Shown piece after piece: positions 1-8,743 of a DNA stretch of 64,000 bases (its first letter is position 1; the number at the start of each line of letters is the position of its first letter). Source of the DNA: Methylobacterium sp. NMS14P. Its GTDB lineage: Bacteria > Pseudomonadota > Alphaproteobacteria > Rhizobiales > Beijerinckiaceae. Made by a program: the position numbers and the translations under genes. The stretch spans positions 4,460,501 through 4,524,500 of the forward strand of contig NZ_CP087106.1 of NCBI RefSeq assembly GCF_028583545.1. The letters are read 5' to 3'. The notes below the pieces were generated by a model. That model was given only the letters and a program-made list of their open reading frames with translations. It made no database searches and was not told the DNA's origin.

Positions 1-257
1 GGACCTGCAGGTAGTAGTGGTCGAAATCGTCACGTCGGATCTGTGTGCTGTCTCGGAGATGCTCCGCGCCGACAAGCTGTCGATTGAACAGCGTGAGCCT
101 GTCAGAATGGTAGGCTATGACGGTCGCCTCAAAGGCATCTCCCAGTCGAGATACCCCTGCCCCACTCGCCCCGACAAGGTCATGATAGACACCGAAACTA
201 TCCGGTGATTTTCTGCCCAAGATCGTGCGATGCGGCGCACCCCGTTCGCGATAACCG

Positions 258-467
258 TTAGACTGCATCGGGACCCTGTACGCCTTCGAGACTCGTGAAG
301 AGTCCATGATCACCGTCCTCCACCGACGGATCGGATGCGATCACGCGCCCGATGATCGAGCGGGTGTCCGTGCCGCTCATCCCGGTTCCCCGCGCGAAGC
401 TGCGCAACCGCTCCATCAGGCGTTCGCCGGCCGTCGCGCGGCCGGCTTCGGGATCAGTCTCGCTCAT
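258..467 (-). CDS. small hypothetical protein, second gene of a two-gene unit
   Basis: A 69-residue protein beginning MSETDPEAG. I chose this start because its ATG overlaps the TGA of the upstream gene in an ATGA arrangement, which implies translational coupling; the longer open frame upstream is antisense-like, arginine-rich sequence. The product is polar, with a central basic segment (ERLMERLRSFARG) and an acidic C-terminal half, and has no signal peptide or membrane segment. I do not recognise the family. It lies just outside the tRNA-Thr island on the opposite strand. Confidence 0.5.
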   Translation of the reverse strand: MSETDPEAGRATAGERLMERLRSFARGTGMSGTDTRSIIGRVIASDPSVEDGDHGLFTSLEGVQGPDAV

Positions 468-712
468 TCCGTCACCGGGTGCGCCAGCAGGACCGCGGTC
501 CGGACCACGTTGCGCTTCCAGACCGGCTCGTCGGTGGTCAGCGCCTCGGCCGCACGGGTGTTCGTGCGGCGCACCTCGACGAGGTCGAGCATCCAGCCCT
601 CCGCGAGGGAATGGACTTCGGTCGCCATCTCCGCGGACGCGGCGTCGATCTCTTGGTCGACGACCTCGGCTGCCTCGCTCGGCTCGGGGACGGTCGGGGG
701 TTGCTTGACCAT
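464..712 (-). CDS. small hypothetical protein, first gene of a two-gene unit
   Basis: An 82-residue protein starting MVKQPPTVPE. The start is supported by AGAGGA about 5 bases upstream. The N-terminal third is Pro/Glu-rich; the rest (roughly residues 20-70) looks like a single amphipathic helical stretch (EAAEVVDQEIDAASAEMATE, then HSLAEGWMLDLVEVRRTNTR), vaguely like a phasin or structural helical protein. I do not assign it. It overlaps the next gene by 4 bases and probably forms an operon with it. Confidence 0.5.
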   Translation of the reverse strand: MVKQPPTVPEPSEAAEVVDQEIDAASAEMATEVHSLAEGWMLDLVEVRRTNTRAAEALTTDEPVWKRNVVRTAVLLAHPVTE

Positions 713-920
713 TCGATCCTCTGCCGGGGCCTGTGCCGACTCCTGTACCGACCCTCGAATGGCTCGCGGGCCTGCTTTTACGGCGCCCTCGAAGGGTAGC
801 GCGAACGAGCGAGGAACGGGATGCGCCGACTTCGCGCCTTGACGAGGCGCCCCCAAACGTAGTCAAAAGCGCTTCTGACGCACAGAAACCGCCATTTTCC
901 TCAATGGTTTCAGAGCGCCT

Positions 921-995
<75 letters not shown>

Positions 996-1207
996 TATCC
1001 TTCAAAGACTTAGGTCTATTTTCTCCTCCGCCGAGGCCCATACTCCCCAGCTGGGGTAGCAGTGGGGGTAACGGCGGGGGTGTTTTGCTGGCTACTGCTG
1101 CCCGCACCGGATGTGCGAGCGGCGGTCATAAGTGGCAGCTGGGCACGCCTGCACCTCGGCTTAGCTGTGCGTTGTCGGCGCGCCTTGAGGGGGTTGTTCG
1201 TCGACAG

Positions 1208-1254
1208 TCCACGCCCGCCTCAAGCTCGCCCCCAGCAGTTCGGGCGGGCGTGGA
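1208..1254. repeat. inverted repeat element, copy 1 (TCCACGCCCGC family)
   Basis: TCCACGCCCGCC and GGCGGGCGTGGA form 12-base arms around a 23-base loop, 47 bases in all. Related elements lie at 11694-11740 (also 47 bases) and 11854-11905. It could act as a transcription terminator or be a REP-like mobile palindrome. The stretch between the tRNA and about 1380 otherwise shows no convincing gene. Confidence 0.7.
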
Positions 1255-1382
1255 TGCTGAGATCCGGCCAGCAAGAACGGAAACCGGTTCCGTTTTTCAA
1301 AAGCGCTACGGTATCGTGTCTGCGGCCGGATCGGCCCCGAAAGTGGGGAACCGATCCCCCACCCTTAACCCTCGCAGCTTGA

Positions 1383-1553
1383 CGGCCGGATCTGATCACT
1401 TTCATCGGGAGAGATGTCAACGGACGCCCCGCAGAACTCATGCAGAACATCACTCAAGTGAGTGTTTTACTTATTCCACAACCGAAGCAAGGCGAGCAAC
1501 CGAAAATTATTAGATTTGCTTTCGAAGAGGCGCTGAAGAGAGATAAATCCTAG
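1383..1553 (+). pseudogene. truncated gene fragment, possibly DUF6173-like
   Basis: An open frame after a stop at 1380-1382 reads as plausible protein: LITFIGRDVNGRPAELMQNI, then TQVSVLLIPQPKQGEQP, ending EEALKRDKS and TAG. The only in-frame ATG (1440) lies within the conserved-looking part, so the 5' end appears to be missing. The pattern of a compact hydrophobic strand, a Gly-x-Pro-x-Glu-Leu turn and a Gln-Val-Ser-Val-Leu-Leu strand recalls DUF6173-type proteins of this order; that family call is tentative. Its last codons overlap the next open frame (from 1547) in another frame, which suggests a frameshift. Confidence 0.4.
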
Positions 1554-1968
1554 TAAAAATAGATATATTTATAGCAATTGCACTGCCGGGCACACGAATA
1601 ATTCTGGGACTTGCGAATAATTCGAAGACTGTCGCTTGGCCGATTGTTGCCTGCTATGAATTCCGCAGTGCAATCATCGATTTCTTGAAGAGAACTCAAA
1701 AGCGGAAAGCAAGCCCGACCGGGGTTAGCACCGAGATGCTTTCTGCAACGCAGCAGATTGAAACTTTGAAGAATGCGCAGGAGGCAGCGAGAAGCAGGAC
1801 GTCTGCTGGATTTACCCCGTCAGATTTCGTATATATGTTAGAATATGAATAATTGGCGGCAGCCATAGATCGCAATCCTGCCACCAGACCTCAAGATTAG
1901 CTTGAATCAGCAAAGCTGATGGCAGCAGTTCCCGCAAACAAAGGTCAATATGAGATTATACACCGCTA
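1547..1968 (+). pseudogene. 5' part of an AT-rich gene broken by two stops and an IS630 insertion
   Basis: Between 1547 and 1852 one frame is open without any ATG, GTG or TTG near its beginning. It reads as real protein: IDIFIAIALPGTRIILGLAN, WPIVACYEFRSAIIDFLKRT, then a helical Glu/Ala-rich stretch ending SDFVYMLEYE and TAA. The same frame continues as coding-like sequence past that stop (AAAIDRNPATRPQD, TAG, then ESAKLMAAVPANKGQYEIIH) up to the IS630 end. The plausible remainder is at 3016-3291. Base composition is clearly more AT-rich than elsewhere in the window, pointing to foreign origin. Function unknown. Confidence 0.5.
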
Positions 1969-3017
1969 CAGCGTTTTCGGTTTGAGCTGAGTCGTGCGTT
2001 TGGGGTTCACGCGTTGGTGTGGGGCGGACTCACTGCGCGCTCCAGATGAGGAGCGCGGCACGGGTCGACCCTACAACCAAGACCTACGCGAACGCGTCGT
2101 TGACGCGGCCGGAACGACGTCGCGTCGACAGGCGACCGCGCGCTTCGGGGTCGGCGTGGCCACGGCGATCCGCTCGATGACCGCCCTGACGACGACCGGG
2201 ACGGTGGCGGCCCGTCCGCAGGGGCGGGCTCGCCGCTCCAAGCTCGACCGGCACGAAACGTTCCTGCGGACCCTGATCGCCGGGAGAGACGACATCACCC
2301 TGAGGAGATGCCGGTCCACCTGAAGGATGAGCAAGACCTCACGGTTGGGCTGGGCACGCTGTGGGCGTTCCTCGACGGGCGCGGCCTGACCTACAAAAAG
2401 AAACAGCTCACGCCACGGAGCAGGACCGCCCGGACGTGAAGGCCACCCGCGAGGCGTGATTTGAAAGCCAGCTCGACCTCGCCTCCGGCCGCCTCGTGCT
2501 CCTCGACGAGACCTGGACCTGACCAACATAGCCTGCACCCGCGGACGCTCACCACGCGGGGAGCGGCTGCGGTCCCCTGTGCCGCATGGCCACTGGAAGA
2601 CCACCACCTTCGTGCGGGCCTACGTCTGTCCGGGATCGCTGCACCGTTCGTGCTGGACGGGCCGACCAATCGCGACGCCTTCCAGACTTACGTCGAGCGT
2701 GTGCTCGTGCCCGAACTCGCCCCCGGCGACGTCGTCGTCATGGACAACCTCGGCAGCCACAAGGGGCCAGCCGTCCGCGCGGCAATCGAAGCCGCTGGCG
2801 CGCGGTTGCTGTTCCTGCCGCCCTACGCGCCCGACTTCAACCCGATCAAGATGGCCTTCTCCAAGCTCAAGGCGCTGCTGCGTAAGGCAGCCGAGCGCAC
2901 GGCCGAAGGACTATGGTCGGTCATCGGCCGGCTCATCGACACGATCACACCCGATGAGTGCGCCAATTTCTTCTCCGCCGCAGGATACGAACCAGATTGA
3001 ACCAAAAATGCGCCGGA
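1969..3017 (+). mobile_element. IS630-family insertion sequence (defective)
   Basis: Imperfect terminal inverted repeats are visible: 1974-1994 matches the reverse complement of 2988-3008 at about 15 of 21 positions. TA dinucleotides at 1967-1968 and 3018-3019 fit the TA target preference of this family, but the exact ends are uncertain by several bases. The element carries a transposase gene with several frameshifts and sits inside a broken AT-rich gene. Confidence 0.7.
1994..3000 (+). pseudogene. IS630-family transposase, frameshifted
   Basis: The N-terminal frame (1994-2323) holds the helix-turn-helix part (RPYNQDLRERVVDAAG, then RRQATARFGVGVATAIR). The catalytic domain is spread over other frames: LLDETWT near 2500, PHGHWKTTTF near 2580, then FVLDGPTNRDAFQTYVERV and VVMDNLGSHKG (2738-2770) and LLFLPPYAPDFNPI near 2810-2850. 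At least two frame changes are needed to join these. The family's third acidic residue, normally Glu in NPIEMAFSKLK, is Lys here (NPIKMAFSKLK, codon AAG). The enzyme cannot be active as written. Confidence 0.85.
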
Positions 3018-3291
3018 TAATCAGATTTCAATTTCGGAATATTTTGTCAAAATCCAGCATGTCGAAGCGTTACAGAATCATGGTTGCAAAAGATCCATTC
3101 GGCTGCCGCCTCTCAGGCCTGGGATATATGCTGATACACCGTATGTGCAGTACTTTTATTACCCGATCGACACGAAAATACTTACTGTCGGCGACATGAA
3201 TTCAGATATTTTATACTACGAAGTGAGCCGATTGGTCCGCATGTATCTTCCTTATGCCGCTGGCTCTCAGCTGCCTCCGAGCAACCTATAG
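3016..3291 (+). pseudogene. 3' part of the AT-rich gene interrupted by IS630
   Basis: A 92-codon frame directly after the IS630 right end has no start codon at its beginning and ends with TAG. It reads as soluble, Tyr-rich protein: NQISISEYFVKIQHVEALQN, then YADTPYVQYFYYPIDTKILT, then ILYYEVSRLVRMYLPYAAGS. Its AT-rich composition matches the fragment left of the IS. I infer it is the C-terminal part of the same disrupted gene, although the reading-frame join depends on where the IS ends are placed. No family recognised. Confidence 0.55.
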
Positions 3292-3327
3292 TCTCTTGCT
3301 GCTTCATACCGAAAGGTCCCTGCCACC

Positions 3328-3735
3328 ATGCGCACGGTTCTCGCCGTCCCCGCTCTCATCGTCGCTGCCGGCCCGACGCTGGCGGCAGGAAAGGTGGCGG
3401 TGAGCGTCAACCAGCCGCTCGCCGACCCCAAGGGGCATCGAGGCGAGGCAGTCGCCGTCCTTGGGATCCGATGCGTCGACCCCGGACCTGGAGGGTTCAT
3501 CTGCGAGGCCAAGGTGAGCGGCCAGCAGCTAAGGTTGGATGCCTCCGGGCTCGGCGGAGCGACGACGGGGACGATTGCTGAGAAGCTGATCGGCCCGTGC
3601 AACGGGCTCCCCGCTCTCGCCAAGCCGGCCTGCACCTTCGATGTGATGCTCGTTCCGACCGGCTCACGCTTCGAAGACGGCGTGACGATCGTCCATACGC
3701 CCGAGATCGATATGAGCGCTCCACGGCGTCGGTAG
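3328..3735 (+). CDS. exported hypothetical protein
   Basis: 135 residues. Residues 1-20 form a signal peptide (MRTVLAVPALIVAAGPTLAA), so the product should be periplasmic or secreted. The mature part has four Cys (in IRCVDPG, FICEAKV, IGPCNG and PACTF), which could form two disulfides, and a repeated Gly-rich turn structure suggesting a beta fold. No domain recognised. AAGG lies about 10 bases before the ATG. The gene sits in the island between the IS630 copy and another small exported protein on the same strand. Confidence 0.6.
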   Translation: MRTVLAVPALIVAAGPTLAAGKVAVSVNQPLADPKGHRGEAVAVLGIRCVDPGPGGFICEAKVSGQQLRLDASGLGGATTGTIAEKLIGPCNGLPALAKPACTFDVMLVPTGSRFEDGVTIVHTPEIDMSAPRRR

Positions 3736-3831
3736 GGCCTCAGATTGCCGGCGCCGGTGGCTCAGCTATCCTGCCGCCATGCGCACAGCCCTCACTCCCG
3801 GGAAGTGCACTCTGCACGACGCGGGATGATC

Positions 3832-4086
3832 ATGAGCGCCGCGCTGATCAGATGGTTCATGGTCGCGCTTATGATCAGCGTGAGCACTGCAGCTGACGCG
3901 CAGCGCAGGCGGATTCATAGAGCGGCTCCTCGTGCAAGGATCGAAGCGCTGCAACTCGGCTTTTCTAGGCCACCGGCCACGGTGCTCCAGCCGTCTGGTG
4001 ACGGCATCATCCATTGGAACACGCCGAACAAGGACGGCAATCTCGGCGGACCCGGAACAGGTGGAGGTGGTGGCGGTGGAGGCTGA
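3832..4086 (+). CDS. small exported protein with Gly-rich tail
   Basis: 84 residues from the ATG preceded by GGGA at 6 bases; an ATG two codons upstream is an alternative. The N-terminus is a signal peptide (hydrophobic FMVALMISVSTAADAQ with an A-x-A-type end), followed by a basic segment (RRRIHRAAPRARIE) and a C-terminal tail of almost pure glycine (GGPGTGGGGGGGG). No known domain. Probably periplasmic or surface-located island cargo. Confidence 0.5.
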   Translation: MSAALIRWFMVALMISVSTAADAQRRRIHRAAPRARIEALQLGFSRPPATVLQPSGDGIIHWNTPNKDGNLGGPGTGGGGGGGG

Positions 4087-4087
4087 C

Positions 4088-4153
4088 CTACTCAGCTCTC
4101 GCCATTTGGCGCCCGTGGTTCTGCACCACGTCGCGGAAGAGATTACCTGAAGT
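4088..4153 (-). pseudogene. remnant of a phage-gene 3' end (LFRDVVQNHGRQMA copy 1)
   Basis: Read on the minus strand this short piece ends a frame as SGNLFRDVVQNHGRQMARAE followed by TAG. Nearly the same peptide ends another frame at 4838-4933, and a diverged copy lies at 5702-5749. An in-frame stop lies a few codons upstream of this copy. It appears to be the last part of a deleted gene. The remainder of 4154-4434 shows no convincing gene. Confidence 0.45.
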
Positions 4154-4434
4154 CACTCGCGGCAACCCTTATGGGGGACCGTCAGACTGAGCTCAGGGCC
4201 AGCAGCACTACGGCCATTTGCCAGCCAGCCACTAACATCGCAGCGATCCACGCCACTGTCGCCACGCCGCCTGCGACCATGATCATCGTGAGGATGTGGT
4301 CCATCCACCGTCGCATAGATTGATCTTGAACCGGAATTGCCTCGGTCTGAGCCATAATTCACCGCGTAATCAGTGTATCCAATCGAGATCCGCAAGCTTC
4401 GTTCCTGCTACGAGCAGCCGTCGCGCCGGCGCGC

Positions 4435-4701
4435 CTAGGCACAAAAAATGTAAATCACACTCGCAGGAGTAATCACCACGTTGGCCGCCCCCATGCAGAC
4501 AAGTGTCATGACCGCGTTCGCATGAAGTTGTGGCTTGTTCTTGAACATCCATTCTGCAGGAAATGCCAGCACCGTGATTGGGAGCATGCAGAGGACTATT
4601 GAGACCCATAGCAGCGCGCCGGGCGCAAGAAGCAGAAGACCCAGACTGCTTCTGGGTATCCACTCGCTTGGTTGCTCGCGTGCAAGGATGGCTTGTGGCA
4701 T
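4435..4701 (-). CDS. small two-helix membrane protein
   Basis: 88 residues from the ATG at 4701 (MPQAILAREQ); a TTG start 24 codons earlier is possible and neither has a strong ribosome binding site. There are two hydrophobic segments: LGLLLLAPGALLWVSIVLCM running into LPITVLAF, and NAVMTLVCMGAANVVITPAS near the C-terminus. Prophage tail clusters often carry small membrane proteins of this kind, but no holin signature is recognisable. Uncertain. Confidence 0.4.
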   Translation of the reverse strand: MPQAILAREQPSEWIPRSSLGLLLLAPGALLWVSIVLCMLPITVLAFPAEWMFKNKPQLHANAVMTLVCMGAANVVITPASVIYIFCA

Positions 4702-4837
4702 CGGACGCGCTGCCCCTCTTCCAATCGACTGATGCAACTGGAAGTGGTATATATCTGATCGACGCGACCTCAACGGAAAATTTTTTAGTGCAGAGGGTTC
4801 GGATTACGCAGAACCTAAGCAGTAGGTAACCGCCCGA

Positions 4838-4933
4838 TTACCCACCAGCCTCAGCCATCTGCCGTCCATGGTTCTGCACTACGTCGCGGAACAGGGTGCC
4901 GGCGGTCGAGAACGTGACCCTGGCGGCAGGCAT
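4838..4933 (-). pseudogene. remnant of a phage-gene 3' end (LFRDVVQNHGRQMA copy 2)
   Basis: A 31-codon open piece reads MPAARVTFSTAGTLF, then RDVVQNHGRQMAEAGG and TAA. There is no ribosome binding site before the ATG, so it is probably the tail of a deleted gene rather than a peptide gene. It shares 14 consecutive residues with copy 1 at 4088-4153 and a shorter match with 5702-5749. Confidence 0.45.
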
Positions 4934-4998
4934 AGTGGCTCGCAGCGAACTACCCTCCGCTAAATGCGTTTCAGACTCTCAACGGCAAGGAACGCGAT

Positions 4999-5361
4999 AT
5001 GAAGGTGATCTCGACGACCGTCCTCGGCATGGCGCTACTCAGCGGCGTAGCTCCGGCTTTTGGGCAATCCTACGGCGGGCGCGACTATGGTTACGACCGC
5101 GGCGACTATGGCTCCCGCGACAGAGGCTACGGAGATCGCGGATATGGCGATCGAGGCTACGGAGATCGTGATCGCCGCGATTATGATCGGGACTATGACC
5201 GAGGCTCGCGGGGCGGGCGTGGCGACTACGCTTTCAACGAGGAGGAGTATCTGCGCTGCAATCCGGACGTGCGCCGGGCGGTCATAGGTCGAGCAATCAA
5301 GTCCGGACTGGAACACTACCGGAAGGTTGGGATGGCCGAAGGTCGTAAGTTGAGCTGCTAA
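4999..5361 (+). CDS. secreted Gly/Tyr/Arg/Asp-repeat protein with C-terminal NPDV-HY-EGR motif
   Basis: 120 residues. Residues 1-22 are a signal peptide (ending PAFGQ). Residues 23-75 are low-complexity repeats of GYGDRGYGDR type, with an underlying 15-base DNA repeat (ggctacggagatcg). The C-terminal 45 residues (FNEEEYLRCNPDVR, then HYRKVGMAEGRKLSC) match a short repeat unit found in secreted calcium-binding and glycosylated surface proteins (YLxxNPDV...HYxxxGxxEGR). AAGGA lies 7 bases before the ATG. Likely a secreted or surface protein; function unknown. Confidence 0.65.
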   Translation: MKVISTTVLGMALLSGVAPAFGQSYGGRDYGYDRGDYGSRDRGYGDRGYGDRGYGDRDRRDYDRDYDRGSRGGRGDYAFNEEEYLRCNPDVRRAVIGRAIKSGLEHYRKVGMAEGRKLSC

Positions 5362-5446
5362 CCGGGATTGGCGTCGGGGCACTCAGGTAGGTCACGAAGC
5401 CGCCCGCACTGGATAGTCGGGCGGGCGGATCCCGATCCTCAGCCGC

Positions 5447-6619
5447 TCAAGTTGGCTGAATCTCCGTGTCCTTGACTTCGGGATCGTCCTCTTCTGGCAC
5501 GGAGGGCTTTGGCGACGGCTCGATCTCATCCAGGCGGGAGGGATCCTCGATCAAAGTGCCGGGATCTTCTCCCGGCATCGGGGTGTCAGCCTGCATCATG
5601 GGGAAAGCCTCCGTTGCTGAAGGATACGTTCCGCGATCCGCTGCGTTCCCCCGAAAATCTAAGGTGTCCGCGGCCGGAGCCATCGTCCAACCTCGCTGAA
5701 GCACTACATCTTTGAATAGGTTGCCGGAAGCCGAGGTACGGACGGTCGTGTCCGGCCTGGTCGCTGCACGACGACGCCGAGGCTACCGTTGTTCTCGATC
5801 TTGGGTCCGCCATGACGCCGGCACGGAAGGCAAAGGCATCAAGGCGGCCCTCGTCCTTCTGCATCGTCTCGAAAGCTCGTCGGACCTTCTCCCTAGCTGC
5901 CCAGCCTTCGCCGTCGACTTGGCCCACATCTGAGCGGGGCAGGCCCAACGTGCGAGCCGTCGGCGGCTCGACGCCCTGCCAACGCAGTCGGTCGAGGAGG
6001 GCTTTCGGATCCCGTAGGCGAGGTTGTGCTCGCGCGGGTTCTCGTACCCGATTATGCCGGTCCACAGCGACTGCTCACCGGTTTGCGCGCCGCGGATGCG
6101 ATCGCAGACCCAGCAAAAGGCTCCCATCATCTCGCGGCGGTACATCTCCTGCTGCACCGAGCGATCCGTCCAGTCCTTGCCCATCTCGGCGCTCAACGCG
6201 CGAAGCTGGGGGAGTCGCTGATTGCCCTTGGCATCGATCCACTGAACGGTGCCGAATGCGTGGGGCATCCCACTACGGTCATGGTCACCCTTTGCAGCCG
6301 GGCTCAAGTTCAACCTCGCCTCCCCCTGCATCATGGCAATCCGGCCGCGGGCCTGCTCCGTGTAGCCCATGCCGCCCTGGTCGGTGGGGCGACGATAAAA
6401 CTCCATCCACGAGGCGACGTTCTCGCCGCCGGACGTGGATATGCGGCGGTCGGCGGCGCCGGCGCCCGTCATTGCCGGTGTAGCCGCTGGGCGGTTCGCT
6501 GCCGCCTCGCCGATGCTCGGCAGACGTTGCGAGCCACCGCTGCCACCGAACCCTGAGATCCACCCGTGCGCCCCGGTCGGCACCATGGCCCCATCGTCGC
6601 CCGGGACCTTCTTCATCAA
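5447..6619 (-). pseudogene. phage tail protein with tail-lysozyme domain, C-terminal part, frameshifted
   Basis: The first frame (6619 down to 5783) runs through ENVASWMEFYRRPTDQGGMG and a segment typical of phage tail lysozymes (PHAFGTVQWIDAKGNQ, then RALSAEMGKDW and QQEMYRREMMGAFCW). The homologous reading then shifts frame near 6020 (ALLDRLRWQGVEPPTARTLG is in another frame) and returns to the first frame after 5783 (TTVRTSASGNLFKDVV). It ends with an acidic Pro-rich tail (PSRLDEIEPSPKPSVPEEDD). It is the 3' part of a long tail gene that starts near 7450. The protein would have cut peptidoglycan during DNA entry; it is now decayed. Confidence 0.6.
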
Positions 6620-6795
6620 GTAGCGCTGGAACGCTTCGCGTGCTGCCTCACGCTGAAACTCGAAGATCGGGCCGGCGCCACCAGGGCCACCGAAGATCCT
6701 GGCGCCGCCAAGTGAGGCCGCCTAGATCCGAGCTTGACCGAACAATCCATCAGCCTTCAAGCCCAAGTTCAGATTCGCGGCGTTCTGCCGGGTCT

Positions 6796-7068
6796 TCAGC
6801 TGCTCGACAGGCCATCGATCGATTTGCCCAGCCGCTCTGTCGATTGGTCGTAGTCCTTCTGACGCTGCTTCGGCGTGCGAGCCTTGAGGCGGCTCAGCTC
6901 CGCTTCGGCGTCGGCCAGCTTCTTCTCTACAACCTCCAGTGTGTCGAGCAGCCCCATGCGTTGCTGCGTACGGCCGATGAGATGCTGAGACGCTTCCTTC
7001 GATACGTCCCGCAGCTTGCGCAGTCGGTCGACGTTCTCCTGGGCGTTGATCTCGTGGTCACCCCGCAT
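6796..7068 (-). pseudogene. phage tape-measure fragment, coiled-coil segment
   Basis: A 90-residue frame with strong heptad character (ENVDRLRKLRDVSKEASQHL, then LEVVEKKLADAEAELSRLKA). It overlaps the fragment upstream (7058-7450) by a few bases in another frame. Downstream, coding-like sequence continues in a different frame (NAANLNLGLKADGLFGQARI, then an in-frame TAG near 6725), so it reads as the middle part of one broken tape-measure gene. Tape-measure proteins are long helical rulers inside tails. Confidence 0.5.
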
Positions 7069-7450
7069 CGGGGCGAGACGCCGCGCGAGCGGGCTCGCTG
7101 CCCCCGTCGAGGTTCCGCAGCGCCTCAGCCGGCTTACCCTCGTTGAAGCTATTGATCGCCGCCGCGATTTCCTTCACGCTCTCGGCCAGCGGCTTCACCT
7201 GCATCGTCGTGCTCGTCAGCATCTGCTCGGCGTTCTGGCCAGCGGCTTCCCAATCAATCTTGCCTAGCTCATCGCCGATGTCGTGCATGCCCTTACGCAC
7301 GCGAACACCCGCAGTTGGTCCGCGGTCTTTCCGGTTTCGCGGCCGAGCTGCCCGAGGCTCGACAAGCTGGCCCCCCAAGTTGCGCAGCGCGTTCACGACG
7401 CCGGCCACCGCCACGCCCGTGCCGAGGCTCGTGACATCCACCATAGCCAA
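7058..7450 (-). pseudogene. phage tape-measure protein, N-terminal fragment
   Basis: Starts MVDVTSLGTGVAVAGVVNAL with a Gly/Ala-rich hydrophobic segment typical of tape-measure N-termini. It continues with KIDWEAAGQNAEQMLTSTTM and VKPLAESVKEIAAAINSFNE. The basic stretch around residues 30-50 (ARPRNRKDRGPTAG) may be read in the wrong frame. The frame ends where the coiled-coil frame (6796-7068) takes over. With 5447-6619 it forms a cryptic tail gene with at least four lesions. Confidence 0.5.
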
Positions 7451-7513
7451 TGCAGGATTGGGGAACGGTCTGCGCGGCCTGTCCCGTAGAGCAGGCAGCG
7501 CCTTCGACCTTGT

Positions 7514-8000
7514 TCAGTCCTTTCGCCAGCGCCTCGACGTGAGAAGCGCCCTAACGGCGTAGCCGTTGGACATCTCAGCGTGACCGTGCTGAACTAGGAA
7601 GCGAGTTGCAGCGAGATCAGCCTCGACGGCAACGGCCTGATCGAGCAAGTAGACCACCTCCAACGGCATGCCGAGCTCCACAGCCATCCGGGCCGCGTAG
7701 GGACCGATCGCCCGGATGACCTCAACGACGCTGGAGTGCGCGAGCGCCAGCGGATCTTGGGCAGCGGGAGCATCCAGTTTTGGGTCGGCTTCTCGCCTCA
7801 ACCTTCTGCGCGCGCGGCCCCTTGGCCTTGCCGCCCCGGAAGGTTTCCGCCCGACCGCCTAGCAACTGCTCCGACGCCTCGAGGTTCACGAGATCATCCA
7901 CCGTCAGCACAGGACTGCCCTTGGCTTCCCAGCGGCCGACCGTCGAACGGTTCACGCGGTGACCGCGGGCAAAGGCGGCTGTGGTCTCGGTTGTTGCCAT
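7514..8000 (-). pseudogene. Nu1/terminase-small-subunit-like DNA-binding protein, frameshifted
   Basis: The first frame from the ATG at 8000 contains a phage-type helix-turn-helix: ETTAAFARGHRVNRSTVGRW, EAKGSPVLTVDDLVNLEASE, then LLGGRAETFRGGKAKG. This resembles the N-terminus of Nu1-like terminase small subunits. Near 7795 the coding-like sequence moves to a second frame (EADPKLDAPAAQDPLALAHS, EVIRAIGPYAARMAVELGMP) ending at 7514. The two halves are adjacent and in the right order, so I read them as one gene with a single frameshift. The role would be DNA packaging or early regulation. Confidence 0.5.
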
Positions 8001-8244
8001 ATTGCGTGAGTTGCAAATTACGCGTTGCATAGTTTTGGGACTTTGCACCTAGACGGAAGCTTTGCTCGGGCGGCCCCTCAGGCTTGACCACCCGAAACAA
8101 CGACCCGGGGACGCGACCGGGGGCACCTCTGACCGGACACAATCCCTGGGCGGTGATCAGCGAGTCACGCCTCAGTACTCTTCCGCGTCAAGGCTGGGAT
8201 CCATCACTGCACGCACAGGTTGCAACGTGCAGAAGGAGATCGCC

Positions 8245-8484
8245 ATGCAAGCATCCGAGTGCTGCATCATCCGTGCGTCGATCGCCGCCATGCTCGGCGG
8301 TTGCGTCTGCTTCGTGCTGATGCTGAACCACGGTGTGCTAACCGCTATTGCGGTGAGCCCGTTCGCTGGCAGCGCTACAGCTGTCGGTGCTGTCGCCCTG
8401 TTCTGGACGGTGAGCCAGTTCATCCCCTGCGAGCCGCGACAGCATCAGGGCGACGAGGCTGTGCAACTGCACGCCGCGGAGTGA
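8245..8484 (+). CDS. small two-helix membrane protein
   Basis: 79 residues; the start is fixed by an excellent AGAAGGAG 8 bases before ATG. There are two hydrophobic segments (ASIAAMLGGCVCFVLMLNHG and SATAVGAVALFWTVSQFIP) and a polar C-terminus (EPRQHQGDEAVQLHAAE). This layout is like many short membrane proteins of unknown role in methylobacteria. It is on the opposite strand to the decayed phage genes and looks intact. Confidence 0.6.
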   Translation: MQASECCIIRASIAAMLGGCVCFVLMLNHGVLTAIAVSPFAGSATAVGAVALFWTVSQFIPCEPRQHQGDEAVQLHAAE

Positions 8485-8743
8485 CGGGTCTTCCTCCATC
8501 CACTGAGTGCCGACTGGCATGATCATGTCCTGATCTCGAAGGAGGTCGCAGCGGGGCGACCCTCCGCCGCGATCTCCGAAAGCCCCTGCTTGGTCAGGGA
8601 GTGCAGTCCCGCCGGCCTTGGCATTCCTCACTATGGCCATGGGCGTGAGGAACAGGCTGGCTTTCCGCTGTTGTGCTGACTGCATCGCCCTTAATGGCGT
8701 GGGTGAAGGAGGCCCTTGCGGATCTGACCCACGCGATCTCGTG

